64,000 nt of DNA from CALZIK01 sp945787635 (lineage in GTDB: Bacteria; Acidobacteriota; Thermoanaerobaculia; Multivoradales; JAHEKO01), in contig CAMYNM010000017.1 in the NCBI GenBank assembly GCA_947259725.1, forward strand, positions 24,122 through 88,121, given 5' to 3'. Within the stretch, counting starts at the first letter, position 1. Every line of letters starts with the position of its first letter. Below, one piece after another: positions 19,306 to 27,536 of the stretch. Both the position numbers and the translations under genes were made by a program. A model generated the notes under the pieces. It ran no database searches. It had not been told where the DNA came from and saw nothing but the letters and a program-made list of their open reading frames with translations.

Positions 19306-21075
19306 ATGCCGGTAGACGCGATCATTGTGTTGGCGATTCTCGTGGGCGCGGTCGCGCTCTTCGTTTCCGAGAAGTACCCGATCGACTTCGTCGCCCTGCT
19401 GGTCCTCGGCGTCTTGCTCGCCCTCGGCCTCGTCACGCCCGAAGAGGGAATCTCGGGGTTCAGCAATCCGGCCACGGTTACCGTCGGCGCGATGTTCGTT
19501 CTCAGCGCGGGTCTGCAGAAGACCGGCGCGACGGCGGTCATCGGCCGGCTCATGGTGCGCTTCGGTCGGAGCTATTTCACCGCCCTGGTCGTGATCATGG
19601 GCACCATCGGTGTCATGTCGGCGTTCATCAACAACACGGCGGCCGTCGCGGTGTTCATCCCGCTGGTGATGATCGTTGCGACCCGGCGCAAGATCGCGGC
19701 TTCGAGACTGCTGATCCCGCTTTCCTACGCTTCGCAGTTCGGAGGCGTCTGCACGCTGATCGGCACCTCCACCAATCTGCTGGTCAGCTCGATCTCGGCC
19801 CAGGCCGGCTACGGCGCGTTCAGCATGTTCGAGTTCAGCCGGCTGGGCCTGATCCTGTTCACCGCGGGCGTTCTGTTCTTTCTTCTCTTCGGCCGCTGGC
19901 TGCTTCCCGAGCGCAAGGCGCAGGAGCTCGCCGTGACCTACCAGCTCGGCGAGTACATCACCGAGCTGCGGGTCGGGGCGACCTCATCGTTGATCGGCAA
20001 GTCGGTCGAGGAGAGCCGCCTCGGCGAGGAGCACGACGTCACCGTTCTGCGCCTGCTGCACGTGGCCAAGGCCGTGTACGCACCGCTTCGCCAGGTGCTC
20101 GAGCCCGGCGACGTGCTGCTGGTTCGCGGCAGGGTTCGAGAGCTGATGCGCTTGCGCGACTCGGCGAAGCTCGAGCTCAACGTCGAGTTCAAGCTGCGCG
20201 ACGAGACGCTTCAGAGCGAAGACGTGCGAGTGGTGCAGGCTTTGATCGCGCCGGAATCGGAGCTCATCGGCCAGACCCTCAAGGAAATCGACTTTCGCAA
20301 CCGGTACAAGGCGCTGGTGCTGGCGATCCAGCGGCGCGGCGAAACCATCCGCGACAAGCTGAACACGGTCAGGCTGGGCCTCGGTGACGCGCTCCTGATT
20401 CAAGCTCACGAGAAGGACATCAAGTCCCTTCGCAACGACGAGAACTTCATCGTGCTCGACGAGGTCGCGGAAGGGGCCGTTCTGCGGCACAAGGCCCCGC
20501 TGGTGATCGGGATCCTCGCCGCGGTCGTGGGGCTGGCGGCTTTCAACGTGCTCCCGATTCTGGTGACCGCGCTGCTCGGCTGCCTGGCCATGGTTCTGAC
20601 GCGCTGCCTGCGCCTGGACGAGGCCTACCACGCGATCAACTGGCAGGTGATCTTCCTCCTGGCCGGGATCCTGCCGCTGGGCATCGCCATGCAGAAGAGC
20701 GGCGCCGCCGGCCTCATCGCCGGAAACGCTGTCGACATGGTCGGCGGCCTGGGTCCGGTCGCGGCGCTCGCGGTCGTCTACCTCATGACCTCGGTGATGA
20801 CCGACACCATGAGCAACAACGCCGCGGCGGTGCTGCTCGCGCCGATCGCGATCTCGACCGCGGAGCAGATCGGGATCAGCCCGCGACCGCTCCTGATGGC
20901 GATCACCTTCGCCGCCTCGACGGGCTTCTCCACGCCGGTCGGTTACCAGACCAACACGATGATCTACAACCCGGGCGGCTACAAGTACACGGATTTCCTG
21001 CGCACCGGCGTGCCCCTGAGCATCCTCTTCTGGATCCTCTCGGTGATCTTCATCCCTCGCTTCTGGAGCTTCTGA
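19306..21075 (+). CDS. SLC13/DASS-family transporter with two RCK_C (TrkA-C) domains
   Basis: 589-residue sodium-coupled anion or dicarboxylate transporter of the divalent-anion symporter family. The membrane domain is split: helices at about 1-200 and 395-589, with the paired SNT-type motifs INNTAAV and MSNNAAAV that form the substrate site, plus GTSTNLL and STPVGYQTN. Two cytoplasmic RCK_C domains occupy about 205-290 and 295-385, each with a GDVLLVRG or GDALLIQA strand, as in SLC13 members annotated as sulfate or citrate permeases. Substrate cannot be told from sequence. Leaderless start suspected (TAGACT six bases upstream). Confidence 0.92.
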   Translation: MPVDAIIVLAILVGAVALFVSEKYPIDFVALLVLGVLLALGLVTPEEGISGFSNPATVTVGAMFVLSAGLQKTGATAVIGRLMVRFGRSYFTALVVIMGTIGVMSAFINNTAAVAVFIPLVMIVATRRKIAASRLLIPLSYASQFGGVCTLIGTSTNLLVSSISAQAGYGAFSMFEFSRLGLILFTAGVLFFLLFGRWLLPERKAQELAVTYQLGEYITELRVGATSSLIGKSVEESRLGEEHDVTVLRLLHVAKAVYAPLRQVLEPGDVLLVRGRVRELMRLRDSAKLELNVEFKLRDETLQSEDVRVVQALIAPESELIGQTLKEIDFRNRYKALVLAIQRRGETIRDKLNTVRLGLGDALLIQAHEKDIKSLRNDENFIVLDEVAEGAVLRHKAPLVIGILAAVVGLAAFNVLPILVTALLGCLAMVLTRCLRLDEAYHAINWQVIFLLAGILPLGIAMQKSGAAGLIAGNAVDMVGGLGPVAALAVVYLMTSVMTDTMSNNAAAVLLAPIAISTAEQIGISPRPLLMAITFAASTGFSTPVGYQTNTMIYNPGGYKYTDFLRTGVPLSILFWILSVIFIPRFWSF

Positions 21076-21127
21076 GGGGCCGGCGAGCGGGCGTCCGTCG
21101 CGCGCCTGTTCGCTATCCAGGACTCGC

Positions 21128-21133
21128 TAGACT
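21128..21133 (+). promoter_or_regulatory. Putative -10 element (TAGACT) upstream of the SGNH-like gene
   Basis: GCTAGACTGGT matches the hexamer context seen before other genes here. A start would fall near 21140, at a GTG opening a 13-codon frame that ends in TAG at 21179-21181, and would give a leader of about 150 bases before the gene at 21287. Confidence 0.35.
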
Positions 21134-21155
21134 GGTCTCGTGACGCTCGAGATCG

Positions 21156-21178
21156 CCTTCTCGCTCACCGCGAGAAGG
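21156..21178 (+). repeat. Perfect 9-bp hairpin in the leader of the SGNH-like gene
   Basis: CCTTCTCGC and GCGAGAAGG pair exactly around the loop TCACC. The hairpin lies just after the TAGACT hexamer and inside a possible 13-codon leader frame (21140-21181). It could be a terminator of the transporter gene, an attenuator, or an RNA-processing site. No T-run follows it. Confidence 0.4.
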
Positions 21179-21286
21179 TAGGATGCAAAGGCCGCACGCA
21201 CGAGATGCAATGCCGAAAACTCGAACCCAGTGCTGCCGGTTCATCGGACCGGGCTCAGGTGAACGCAGCACGATGAGCTTTTCTTC

Positions 21287-22411
21287 GTGTCCGGCTCGGT
21301 AGGCCGCCTCACGCGGAAGCTCGCACTCGGGTCGATTCCGGCTCTCGCCTTGCTGGTGGCGTTGGAGATCGTGAGCCTCCACTACTATTTCCGCGACGTA
21401 CGACCGGAGCCTCTCGGCATTCAGGCCGCGGCGAACGACATCAGGCAAGCTTTGGCGCTCCGGTTCGACCCTGAGTCGGTGAACAAGCTGGGGCTGCCTC
21501 CGAACGTGAAGATCTTCGAGTCGCTCTACACCGAAGACGGTGAGAAACTGCTCGCCGAGTTCCAGAGCCGGTATCGAGAGAGTTTCCTGGTCCTCGCCGA
21601 TCATGTCCGGAGAATAGAGGCGGACTTTTTGGTGGTCTACATTCCGCCCACCGTCGTCCATCCGCTCGCCTCCCTGTTGGCGGAGGTCGATTCGACGTTT
21701 TTCCGCGGCCTGGCCGAGGCCAGCGGCGCCGGCTACCTCGATATGGGGCCGCTCTTGAACGAGCATGCGCTCGAAGAAGTTGCACTTGCACCGGAGGATC
21801 CCCACCTCAGCCGCTTCGGCAACCGAGTTTTTGCGGCGGCGGTCGGCGCAGAGCTTGCGAGTCGGGGCGTGTACCGGTCGCGACACCGGTTCAACGAGCG
21901 CCCGGTGCTGCTCGGGGACCTACCCCCGGGGACACGGCGAATCTGGCAGGACGTGAACTTGCCGTTCAAAGTGACCGTCAACGAACAGGGGTTGAGGATG
22001 CCGGTCGAGGTCGGGCCGCGTGGCGAACGCCAGCGGATCCTGCTGCTGGGCGATTCCTACACCTTCGGCTACAACGCCCATGACGTGGCGACCTACCCGT
22101 ATTTTCTAGCCGCGCTGCTCGAGGATCGGGAGATCATCAATGCCGGAGTGCCCGGCACCACGATCACCCAGGAAACAGAGATGTTCATCGAGCGGGCGCA
22201 GTACGCGGAACCCGACATCGTCGTCCTGCAGGTCTCCTTCAATGACCTATACGGCCTCTTTTCGTTCGAACAGAACATCTTCTCCCGAGACCTGCGCACC
22301 CGAGGCTTCTGGTTCGGCAAGCGAATGCCGGGACGGGAGCGGATGACATTCGAGCCCTCAGATCTCGAACGTCGGTTCGTCGAGCGGCTCCGGGCCAAGC
22401 ACGGCGCCTGA
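21287..22411 (+). CDS. Membrane-anchored SGNH-hydrolase-like protein with segments in unusual order
   Basis: 374 residues from a GTG start; residues about 13-30 form one membrane anchor. The second half has SGNH block I (LLLGDSYTFGYN, about 245-256), the block II-like Gly in NAGVPGTT and the block III-like Asn in VSFNDLYG. The block V His region, PEDPHLSRFGNRVFA, lies instead in the first half, at about residues 166-180, and nothing like it follows the GDS half. The protein thus has the parts of one SGNH fold in permuted order, or is two partial domains. It ends five bases before a GT-C-type gene, suggesting joint glycan or O-acyl modification. Function is inferred from motifs only. Confidence 0.6.
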   Translation: MSGSVGRLTRKLALGSIPALALLVALEIVSLHYYFRDVRPEPLGIQAAANDIRQALALRFDPESVNKLGLPPNVKIFESLYTEDGEKLLAEFQSRYRESFLVLADHVRRIEADFLVVYIPPTVVHPLASLLAEVDSTFFRGLAEASGAGYLDMGPLLNEHALEEVALAPEDPHLSRFGNRVFAAAVGAELASRGVYRSRHRFNERPVLLGDLPPGTRRIWQDVNLPFKVTVNEQGLRMPVEVGPRGERQRILLLGDSYTFGYNAHDVATYPYFLAALLEDREIINAGVPGTTITQETEMFIERAQYAEPDIVVLQVSFNDLYGLFSFEQNIFSRDLRTRGFWFGKRMPGRERMTFEPSDLERRFVERLRAKHGA

Positions 22412-22416
22412 ACGAG

Positions 22417-24237
22417 ATGCCGGACCCGCGCGCCTGGGCACGGCACCCAGCACTCCCCTTCCTGATCCTCGTCGTTCTCTGCGTCGCCCTGTACGGACGG
22501 AATCTGGCGGGGTCCTTCGTCAGCGAGGACTTCTTGCACCTGCGCGAGGCGGCCCAGAAGCCTTTTTCCGAGTCGCTGCGAGAAAACGCTAGCGGACCTC
22601 TGATGGGCGTGACGTTCGTCCACTTCTACCGACCCCTGGCACAGCCACTGTTTCATGTTCAGTACTCCCTTTGGGGCGTCGGGCCGTTCGGGTATCGCGC
22701 GTTTCAGCTGGCGCTTCACCTTCTGAACGCGTTTCTTGTGTATCGCCTGGCGGCTCGTTGGACCGAAAGGCACATTTCGGCCTTCGGAGTCGCCCTGGTC
22801 TTCGCGTTGTTTCCGCTCCATCTCAATACGGTCCTGTTTGTCGCTGCCTTCCCGTTACTGGTCAGTGCCACCTTGGTCCTGACCTCCTTCTTTCTCTATG
22901 AGCGGTGGCGTGAGTCGGAGACGGTGGTGGGAGTCGTTGCTCCTTTGGTCTCGTTCGCCCTCGCTCTTGGCTGTTATGAGCAGGCCGCCGTGTTGCCGGC
23001 GCTTCTCCTCGCGCGGGAGCTCCTACTGTCTCGCACAGGCCGGTCTCTATGGCACCTGAGCCGGCGGCTCGTTCCCTTTCTGGGCATGCTTCTCGCCTAT
23101 TTCCTGTTGAGGTATGCGGCTCTCGGGGAGATCCTGGGGGGCTATCTGGGCATCCAGGAACGCCTGCTCGGAGGCGATCCCCTGGCCGTCGGTCGAGACG
23201 TACTGCGCGGTCTGGCCCACCTCGTGGTTCCAGCCTACACCCTCGCTCAGACCGAGCCGCTAGGTGCCGGCGTCGCTGTCGTGCTGCTGCTCGGATGCCT
23301 GTGGAGTCTCGTCGCGAAAGGGGGCGGCCGCCATGCACCAGGCGGCCCATACGTCTGGATCTTCGGTGTGGTCTGGATCCTCGTAACCTGGGCGCCCTTC
23401 GCCTTCATCGAGGTCGTGCCGGGCAACGGCCGGTACTGGTACCTGACGTCGATCGGACTCGGTTTGCTGATAGTGACTGCCGCCCGAATCGCGGCGAACG
23501 CATTCTCGGCGATGAGGGTCACGATTCGTTCGGAAGCGATCGTTCTCCTTCTTGTCGCGGCCGTGGGCGTTCGGCACTCGTTCCTGCTTGACCAGTACCT
23601 CGAGCTCCAACGGCAGGCGGGTGTGACCGCAGAGGGGGTTCAGCGAAGCCTCGCCGACCTGGGGACGGAGGGTGTCGAGCGCGTCTTTGTCGTGGGCCAT
23701 CCGGCGTTCGTCGTCGGTCGAGAGGGTACGCCTGTCGCGCAGATCTTTCATTGGGGTTTGAGCGACGCGTTGGAACCTCCGTTCTCCGACAAGGGAGTCA
23801 TCGTTTATCCCCTGCTGGAGCTACCCGATGCAGCGCTTTTTCCCGTACTCGAGCGAGAGGACCTAGGCGTTGTGCGCCGATGGAATCCGGAAACCGCGAG
23901 GATGGAGAAACTGCTTAGGCCGCCGCCTGCAGTGGCGCGGCTCGAGTCACGCCCCACCTCCTCTCGAACCGGTTTGCGGTTTGAGGGTCGTCCGGTGAGA
24001 GACCGCCGTCTGGTGCTTGTCACTCGCGGCAACTCGAGTGCCTTTTCGGTGATCGCAGAGCCCGCCGGCGACGGATGGACTGAGGTCTACCCACCGGCAG
24101 AGATCGTCTGCTCGATGAAACGCCTCTATGCGGGCGGAGTGTACGCTTGGGTCGAGGAGCGAGAACCAGACGGCCGGCTCGCTGCAGTCGGCCGGCTGCA
24201 TGAAGTCGAATGCCCCGGGCCGCAGGGAAAGCCGTGA
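22417..24237 (+). CDS. GT-C-fold membrane glycosyltransferase-like protein (PMT/Tmtc type)
   Basis: 606 residues with about ten membrane helices in residues 10-390. The pattern of a first helix followed by FVSEDFLHL (acidic residues in the first outer loop), HFYRPLAQPLFHVQYSLWG, and AFQLALHLLNAFLVYR is that of polyprenyl-phosphate-sugar-dependent GT-C transferases and related Tmtc/PMT-like proteins. A soluble C-terminal region of about 200 residues follows. Acceptor and sugar are unknown. It is coupled to the SGNH-like protein upstream. The call rests on topology and the loop motif. Confidence 0.65.
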   Translation: MPDPRAWARHPALPFLILVVLCVALYGRNLAGSFVSEDFLHLREAAQKPFSESLRENASGPLMGVTFVHFYRPLAQPLFHVQYSLWGVGPFGYRAFQLALHLLNAFLVYRLAARWTERHISAFGVALVFALFPLHLNTVLFVAAFPLLVSATLVLTSFFLYERWRESETVVGVVAPLVSFALALGCYEQAAVLPALLLARELLLSRTGRSLWHLSRRLVPFLGMLLAYFLLRYAALGEILGGYLGIQERLLGGDPLAVGRDVLRGLAHLVVPAYTLAQTEPLGAGVAVVLLLGCLWSLVAKGGGRHAPGGPYVWIFGVVWILVTWAPFAFIEVVPGNGRYWYLTSIGLGLLIVTAARIAANAFSAMRVTIRSEAIVLLLVAAVGVRHSFLLDQYLELQRQAGVTAEGVQRSLADLGTEGVERVFVVGHPAFVVGREGTPVAQIFHWGLSDALEPPFSDKGVIVYPLLELPDAALFPVLEREDLGVVRRWNPETARMEKLLRPPPAVARLESRPTSSRTGLRFEGRPVRDRRLVLVTRGNSSAFSVIAEPAGDGWTEVYPPAEIVCSMKRLYAGGVYAWVEEREPDGRLAAVGRLHEVECPGPQGKP

Positions 24238-24533
24238 ACCTCCCTGCGGCTCGACCCGATGCGTCGAGACTACGGTACCGGACCGATACCCATGTCGTCG
24301 TCCTGCAGGGCCGTCCGCAAAGGAAGTGCCTGTATACCGACCGAATGGGAGCAGGGGATCGAGATCGCCGACGCCCACCTGGTAGGGCCCCGAGCATTGC
24401 GTCTACATTGCAAGCTGGCCATCCATTATTTGGAACCCGGAACCCCCTCCGAGAGCGACCTCTATTCCAGAGGTCTCGCTAAGAACGTTTCAAGGAACCT
24501 ATCAGAGAGGCTCGCGAATCAGACAGGCTATTC
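24238..24533. other. Intergenic stretch between convergent genes, with one hairpin
   Basis: About 296 bases between the GT-C-type gene (plus) and the aldo/keto reductase gene (minus). Short open frames here have no Shine-Dalgarno and no recognisable protein. A 7-bp stem, GACCTCT with AGAGGTC around ATTCC at 24457-24475, could act as a terminator in both directions, but there is no T-run. Otherwise I see nothing. Confidence 0.4.
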
Positions 24534-25433
24534 TCAGGCGTCGGTCGCGTCTTCGGCTTCTCTTGCAAGCTCACCGATGGCTTCGGTGTCCGCGGGGTGC
24601 AGACCGAAATCGAGAATCTCCAGATTCTCCGCGAGATGGTGTCGCTGGGCGCTCGAGACCACCGGAAGGATGCCGCGCTCCAGGTACCAGCGAAGCAGCA
24701 CCTGGGCGACGCTTTTGCCCACGCGGCGAGCGATCCGTCGCAGGACCGGGTCCTCCAGGAGACCCGGGCTTGACAGCGGCGAGTGCGCAATGAGAGCGAT
24801 GTTCTCCTGCTCGCAGTACCGGCTGAGTGCCCTCGCGGGGCGATACGGATGACACGCGATCTGATGAACCGCCGGGGCAATGCTCGCCGTTCGAGCCAAC
24901 TCTTCCAGGTGCTCCTGACGAAAGTTGGAGACTCCGATGGATCGAACCAGCCCTCGCTGGACCAGAGTCTCCATGGCCGACCAGGTCTCGGCCAACGGCA
25001 CCTCGATCCGCATCGGCTCCCCCTGGTCGTCGCGAGGCAGCGCGCGGGACTCGAGCTCGGACAGAGACATCTCCGAGACCTCGCCGAGGGGCCCGGTATG
25101 ACCCCAGGCCTCCGGCGAGTGCACGAGGTAGAGGTCCAGTTGGTCGAGGCCGAGCCGGCCCAGCGAGGCCTCGCAGGCGGCGATGACGTGGCCGTACGCG
25201 TGGTTCGTTTGCCACACCTTGCTGATCACGATGACCTGGTTACGGCGTAGCCCCGCGAACCTCCGGATGCAGCGGCCGAGCTGTCGCTCGTTGCCGTAGA
25301 CCTCCGCGGTGTCGAACAGGCGGTAGCCGAGCTCGAGTGCCCATTCGATCGCCTGGCCCAGATCGAGGACCTGATCTCCGCGCAGAGGCGAGCATCCAAA
25401 GCCGACCGCGGGAGGCGATAGGAGGCCTTCCAT
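24534..25433 (-). CDS. Aldo/keto reductase
   Basis: 299-residue NAD(P)H-dependent oxidoreductase of the AKR superfamily. The catalytic tetrad is visible: Asp in DTAEVYGNE, Tyr in the same motif, Lys in VISKVW and His in YLVHSPE; SIGVSNF and the C-terminal LVSSAQ-like nucleotide-binding segment are also in place. ATG 25433 shares one base with the stop of the upstream glycosyltransferase gene (TGATG), which fixes the start over a longer frame. It is the last gene of the minus-strand glycan cluster; its substrate may be a keto sugar, but that is a guess from context. Confidence 0.9.
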   Translation of the reverse strand: MEGLLSPPAVGFGCSPLRGDQVLDLGQAIEWALELGYRLFDTAEVYGNERQLGRCIRRFAGLRRNQVIVISKVWQTNHAYGHVIAACEASLGRLGLDQLDLYLVHSPEAWGHTGPLGEVSEMSLSELESRALPRDDQGEPMRIEVPLAETWSAMETLVQRGLVRSIGVSNFRQEHLEELARTASIAPAVHQIACHPYRPARALSRYCEQENIALIAHSPLSSPGLLEDPVLRRIARRVGKSVAQVLLRWYLERGILPVVSSAQRHHLAENLEILDFGLHPADTEAIGELAREAEDATDA

Positions 25434-26416
25434 CAGGCTAGGAGCCTGGTATAGAAGGCGTCGAGCGCCCGCGCCGTGTCCTTCTCTTGATAGCGGCCGG
25501 CCGTCGTCCACCCTGCACGCCGAATCTCACCCAGCTGATCCGCCAGCTCGTCACGGCGCTCGGTGAGCTCGAGCACCTTCTCGACCAGCGGATAGATGTA
25601 GTTGTTCTGGAAGACGTAGGCGTTGCGGCCGGCCTCCAGGAAATCGCGTCCGCCGTAGGCCTCGTAGCAGATCGGGACGCAACCGGCGGCCATCGCCTCG
25701 GGCACGGTCGTATTGAACGCCTCGAGGGTGTTGAGATTGATCAGGTACTCGGATCTGCGCATCAGCTCCGCCACCTGGCGGTGCGACCTGCCCACGAGCT
25801 CGACCAGCTCCCAGGGGCCCTCGCCGCGGGTTTCGAGACGTCCAAAGTGTCGCTGCAGCAGCTTGCGAGCAATCTCGTAGTCGAGATAGCCCGCCTGCAG
25901 ATACTCGGGCTTCCCCACCAGCAAAACCCGCCGATCCCGCCGGCGCTCGAGCTCGGCCTCGCCGGCGAAGAAGTACGGCGCGATGAACGGCGGCACCACT
26001 GCCGGCACAAGTCCGTAGTGCCGGCTTACGATGTCGCGCACGTGCGGCAGGACCGCGAGAGCAGCCTCGAAGCCTAGGTCCCGGTAGTCAAACGCCTCCT
26101 CGCCGCGACTCAGAATGAGGAAGCTGCCCTGCACGAAAACGACCCTGCGCGGCGGCAACGAGGCCAGGTCCGCTGTGCGGGCGAGGACCTCGGGAATCAC
26201 CACGATGTCCGTTGCTCCCGGCTGAAAGCTCGCGTCGTCAACATAGCGAATCGGCACCTCGACGTCGAGCCAGGTCAGGCCGAAGGATGCTTGGTGATGA
26301 AGGACGCGAGCCTCGAAACCGAGCTCACGGAGCAATCGCACGTGATGGTACAGAAGGCCGATCCCCCAGCTGGGTGCATCGCTGTCGGGCACCAGATAGT
26401 AGATCCGAGGCTTCAC
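25433..26416 (-). CDS. GT-B-fold glycosyltransferase
   Basis: 327 residues starting at GTG 26416. The C-terminal half contains EAFNTTVPEAMAAGCVPICY, the nucleotide-sugar-binding E-x7-E-like motif of GT4/GT1-type enzymes, after a VLLVGKPEYLQAG strand that begins the second Rossmann-like domain. The N-terminal half reads as a first GT-B domain (GLLYHHVRLLRELGFEARVL). No membrane segment. Sits between a radical SAM gene and the aldo/keto reductase, the latter translationally coupled. Donor and acceptor unknown. Confidence 0.8.
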   Translation of the reverse strand: MKPRIYYLVPDSDAPSWGIGLLYHHVRLLRELGFEARVLHHQASFGLTWLDVEVPIRYVDDASFQPGATDIVVIPEVLARTADLASLPPRRVVFVQGSFLILSRGEEAFDYRDLGFEAALAVLPHVRDIVSRHYGLVPAVVPPFIAPYFFAGEAELERRRDRRVLLVGKPEYLQAGYLDYEIARKLLQRHFGRLETRGEGPWELVELVGRSHRQVAELMRRSEYLINLNTLEAFNTTVPEAMAAGCVPICYEAYGGRDFLEAGRNAYVFQNNYIYPLVEKVLELTERRDELADQLGEIRRAGWTTAGRYQEKDTARALDAFYTRLLA

Positions 26417-26449
26417 GCGCCGACGGATCCTGCGGGCGTCGAACCGCGA

Positions 26450-27526
26450 CTACTCGCTTCGAGCATAGATGCAGCTTCGGCAGATGAAGTCGTCAGGGGC
26501 CTCTTCCAGCCCATAGACCCACTTGCGCATCCGCGCCATCTCGGGTCCGGAGAGGATCTCCTCCAGGGTCTGCTCGTTCAAGTCACCCACGACGTACTTG
26601 TCGTGGTAATCCTGGCAGCACAACACGCATTTGCCGTGAGGCGTGATGTGCACCCACTGGAGCGGGCGCGAGCCGGTCTGCTCGCAGCCGCAGAGGCGCC
26701 GAAACGGCGTCGCCGGCTTGAGCCCGAGGGGCACGTTGCCCGCGCGATCCATGACCTCGTACGACTTGATCTCGAATCTGCTGCCGGCAAACCGCAACGC
26801 AATGGCTGCGGTGTCGTCTCGATGGTGAGCATCGCCGCGGCCCAGCACCACGATCTCCATGTGCTCGGCGATCTCGAGGTCCTTGACGTAGTCGAGGTGC
26901 CGCAGGACGAGATCAAGATGATCTCCGCCCCTGTCCTGGGCGTAGCGCTCGCGATCGAGCGTCGAGAGATTGACCGACAGGAAGCGCAGACCGCCGGAGG
27001 CAATGATCGTATCGACACGCCTGGGCGTAAGGCCGGTGCCGTTGGTCAGGACGGCGGCGGCGAGCCCGTAGCGACCGAGCACCGCAAGGCGATCGAGAAA
27101 CAGCCGGTCGGCCGTCGGCTCGTTGTAGTGGACCATCGACACCGCCTCGATCGTCTCCTTGTGACGCGCGAGCTGACCGACGATGGCTTCGTAGAACTCC
27201 ATCGTCATGTTGTGGTCGGCTCGAGGATCCGTCGAGACCGGACAGAAGTAGCACGCCTGGTTACAGTTGACGTTGGCCTCCATCGAGACGTACTTGAGGC
27301 GAAAGCGCCGGGCGCCGTCTCCTCCGAGATCGCCGACCAGCCACCCTTCGTCTTTCAACGCAGCCAGAAGCTCGCCGGCGATCCCCTCGAGGCTCCCCGC
27401 TCCCGAGCGGAGCGCGAGCAACTCCTCATAGCCGCGATCCGTGCCGGTAAGTCGCCGGTCCGTAAGCGGGTTGTAGATGACCTCGGACTCGAAATGGAGA
27501 AAGGGCTCTGGCCGAATCACTCCCAT
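26450..27526 (-). CDS. Radical SAM protein with SPASM-type C-terminal cysteines
   Basis: 358 residues from ATG 27526, ten bases after the preceding stop; a GTG at 27550 is an alternative that would overlap the fusion gene. The radical SAM cluster motif CNQACYFC (CxxxCxxC) is at about residues 88-95. The C-terminus has CGCEQTG, CVLCCQDYHDKYVVGDL and CRSCIYA, the Cys pattern of SPASM/twitch auxiliary Fe-S domains, with the usual GDLNEQTLEEI segment. SPASM proteins modify peptides, or sugars in some cases. Here the setting is a glycan cluster, so a sugar or glycoconjugate substrate is plausible but unproven. Confidence 0.85.
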   Translation of the reverse strand: MGVIRPEPFLHFESEVIYNPLTDRRLTGTDRGYEELLALRSGAGSLEGIAGELLAALKDEGWLVGDLGGDGARRFRLKYVSMEANVNCNQACYFCPVSTDPRADHNMTMEFYEAIVGQLARHKETIEAVSMVHYNEPTADRLFLDRLAVLGRYGLAAAVLTNGTGLTPRRVDTIIASGGLRFLSVNLSTLDRERYAQDRGGDHLDLVLRHLDYVKDLEIAEHMEIVVLGRGDAHHRDDTAAIALRFAGSRFEIKSYEVMDRAGNVPLGLKPATPFRRLCGCEQTGSRPLQWVHITPHGKCVLCCQDYHDKYVVGDLNEQTLEEILSGPEMARMRKWVYGLEEAPDDFICRSCIYARSE

Positions 27527-27536
27527 GGTGCCGGGC

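Noticed and set aside
18564..20387. Long plus-strand frame overlapping the small membrane protein and transporter
   Set aside because: Arg/Gly/Pro/His-rich composition typical of an antisense or out-of-frame shadow in GC-rich DNA; the transporter frame is clearly real.
21181..21200. GATGCAAAGGCC as a third GEMM element
   Set aside because: It lacks the GGCAAAC strand, the exact GCAAAGCC core and the 3' GCCGGG segment.
24259..24852. 197-codon plus-strand frame over the intergenic stretch and aldo/keto reductase
   Set aside because: Mostly antisense to the reductase; the intergenic part has no protein-like features.
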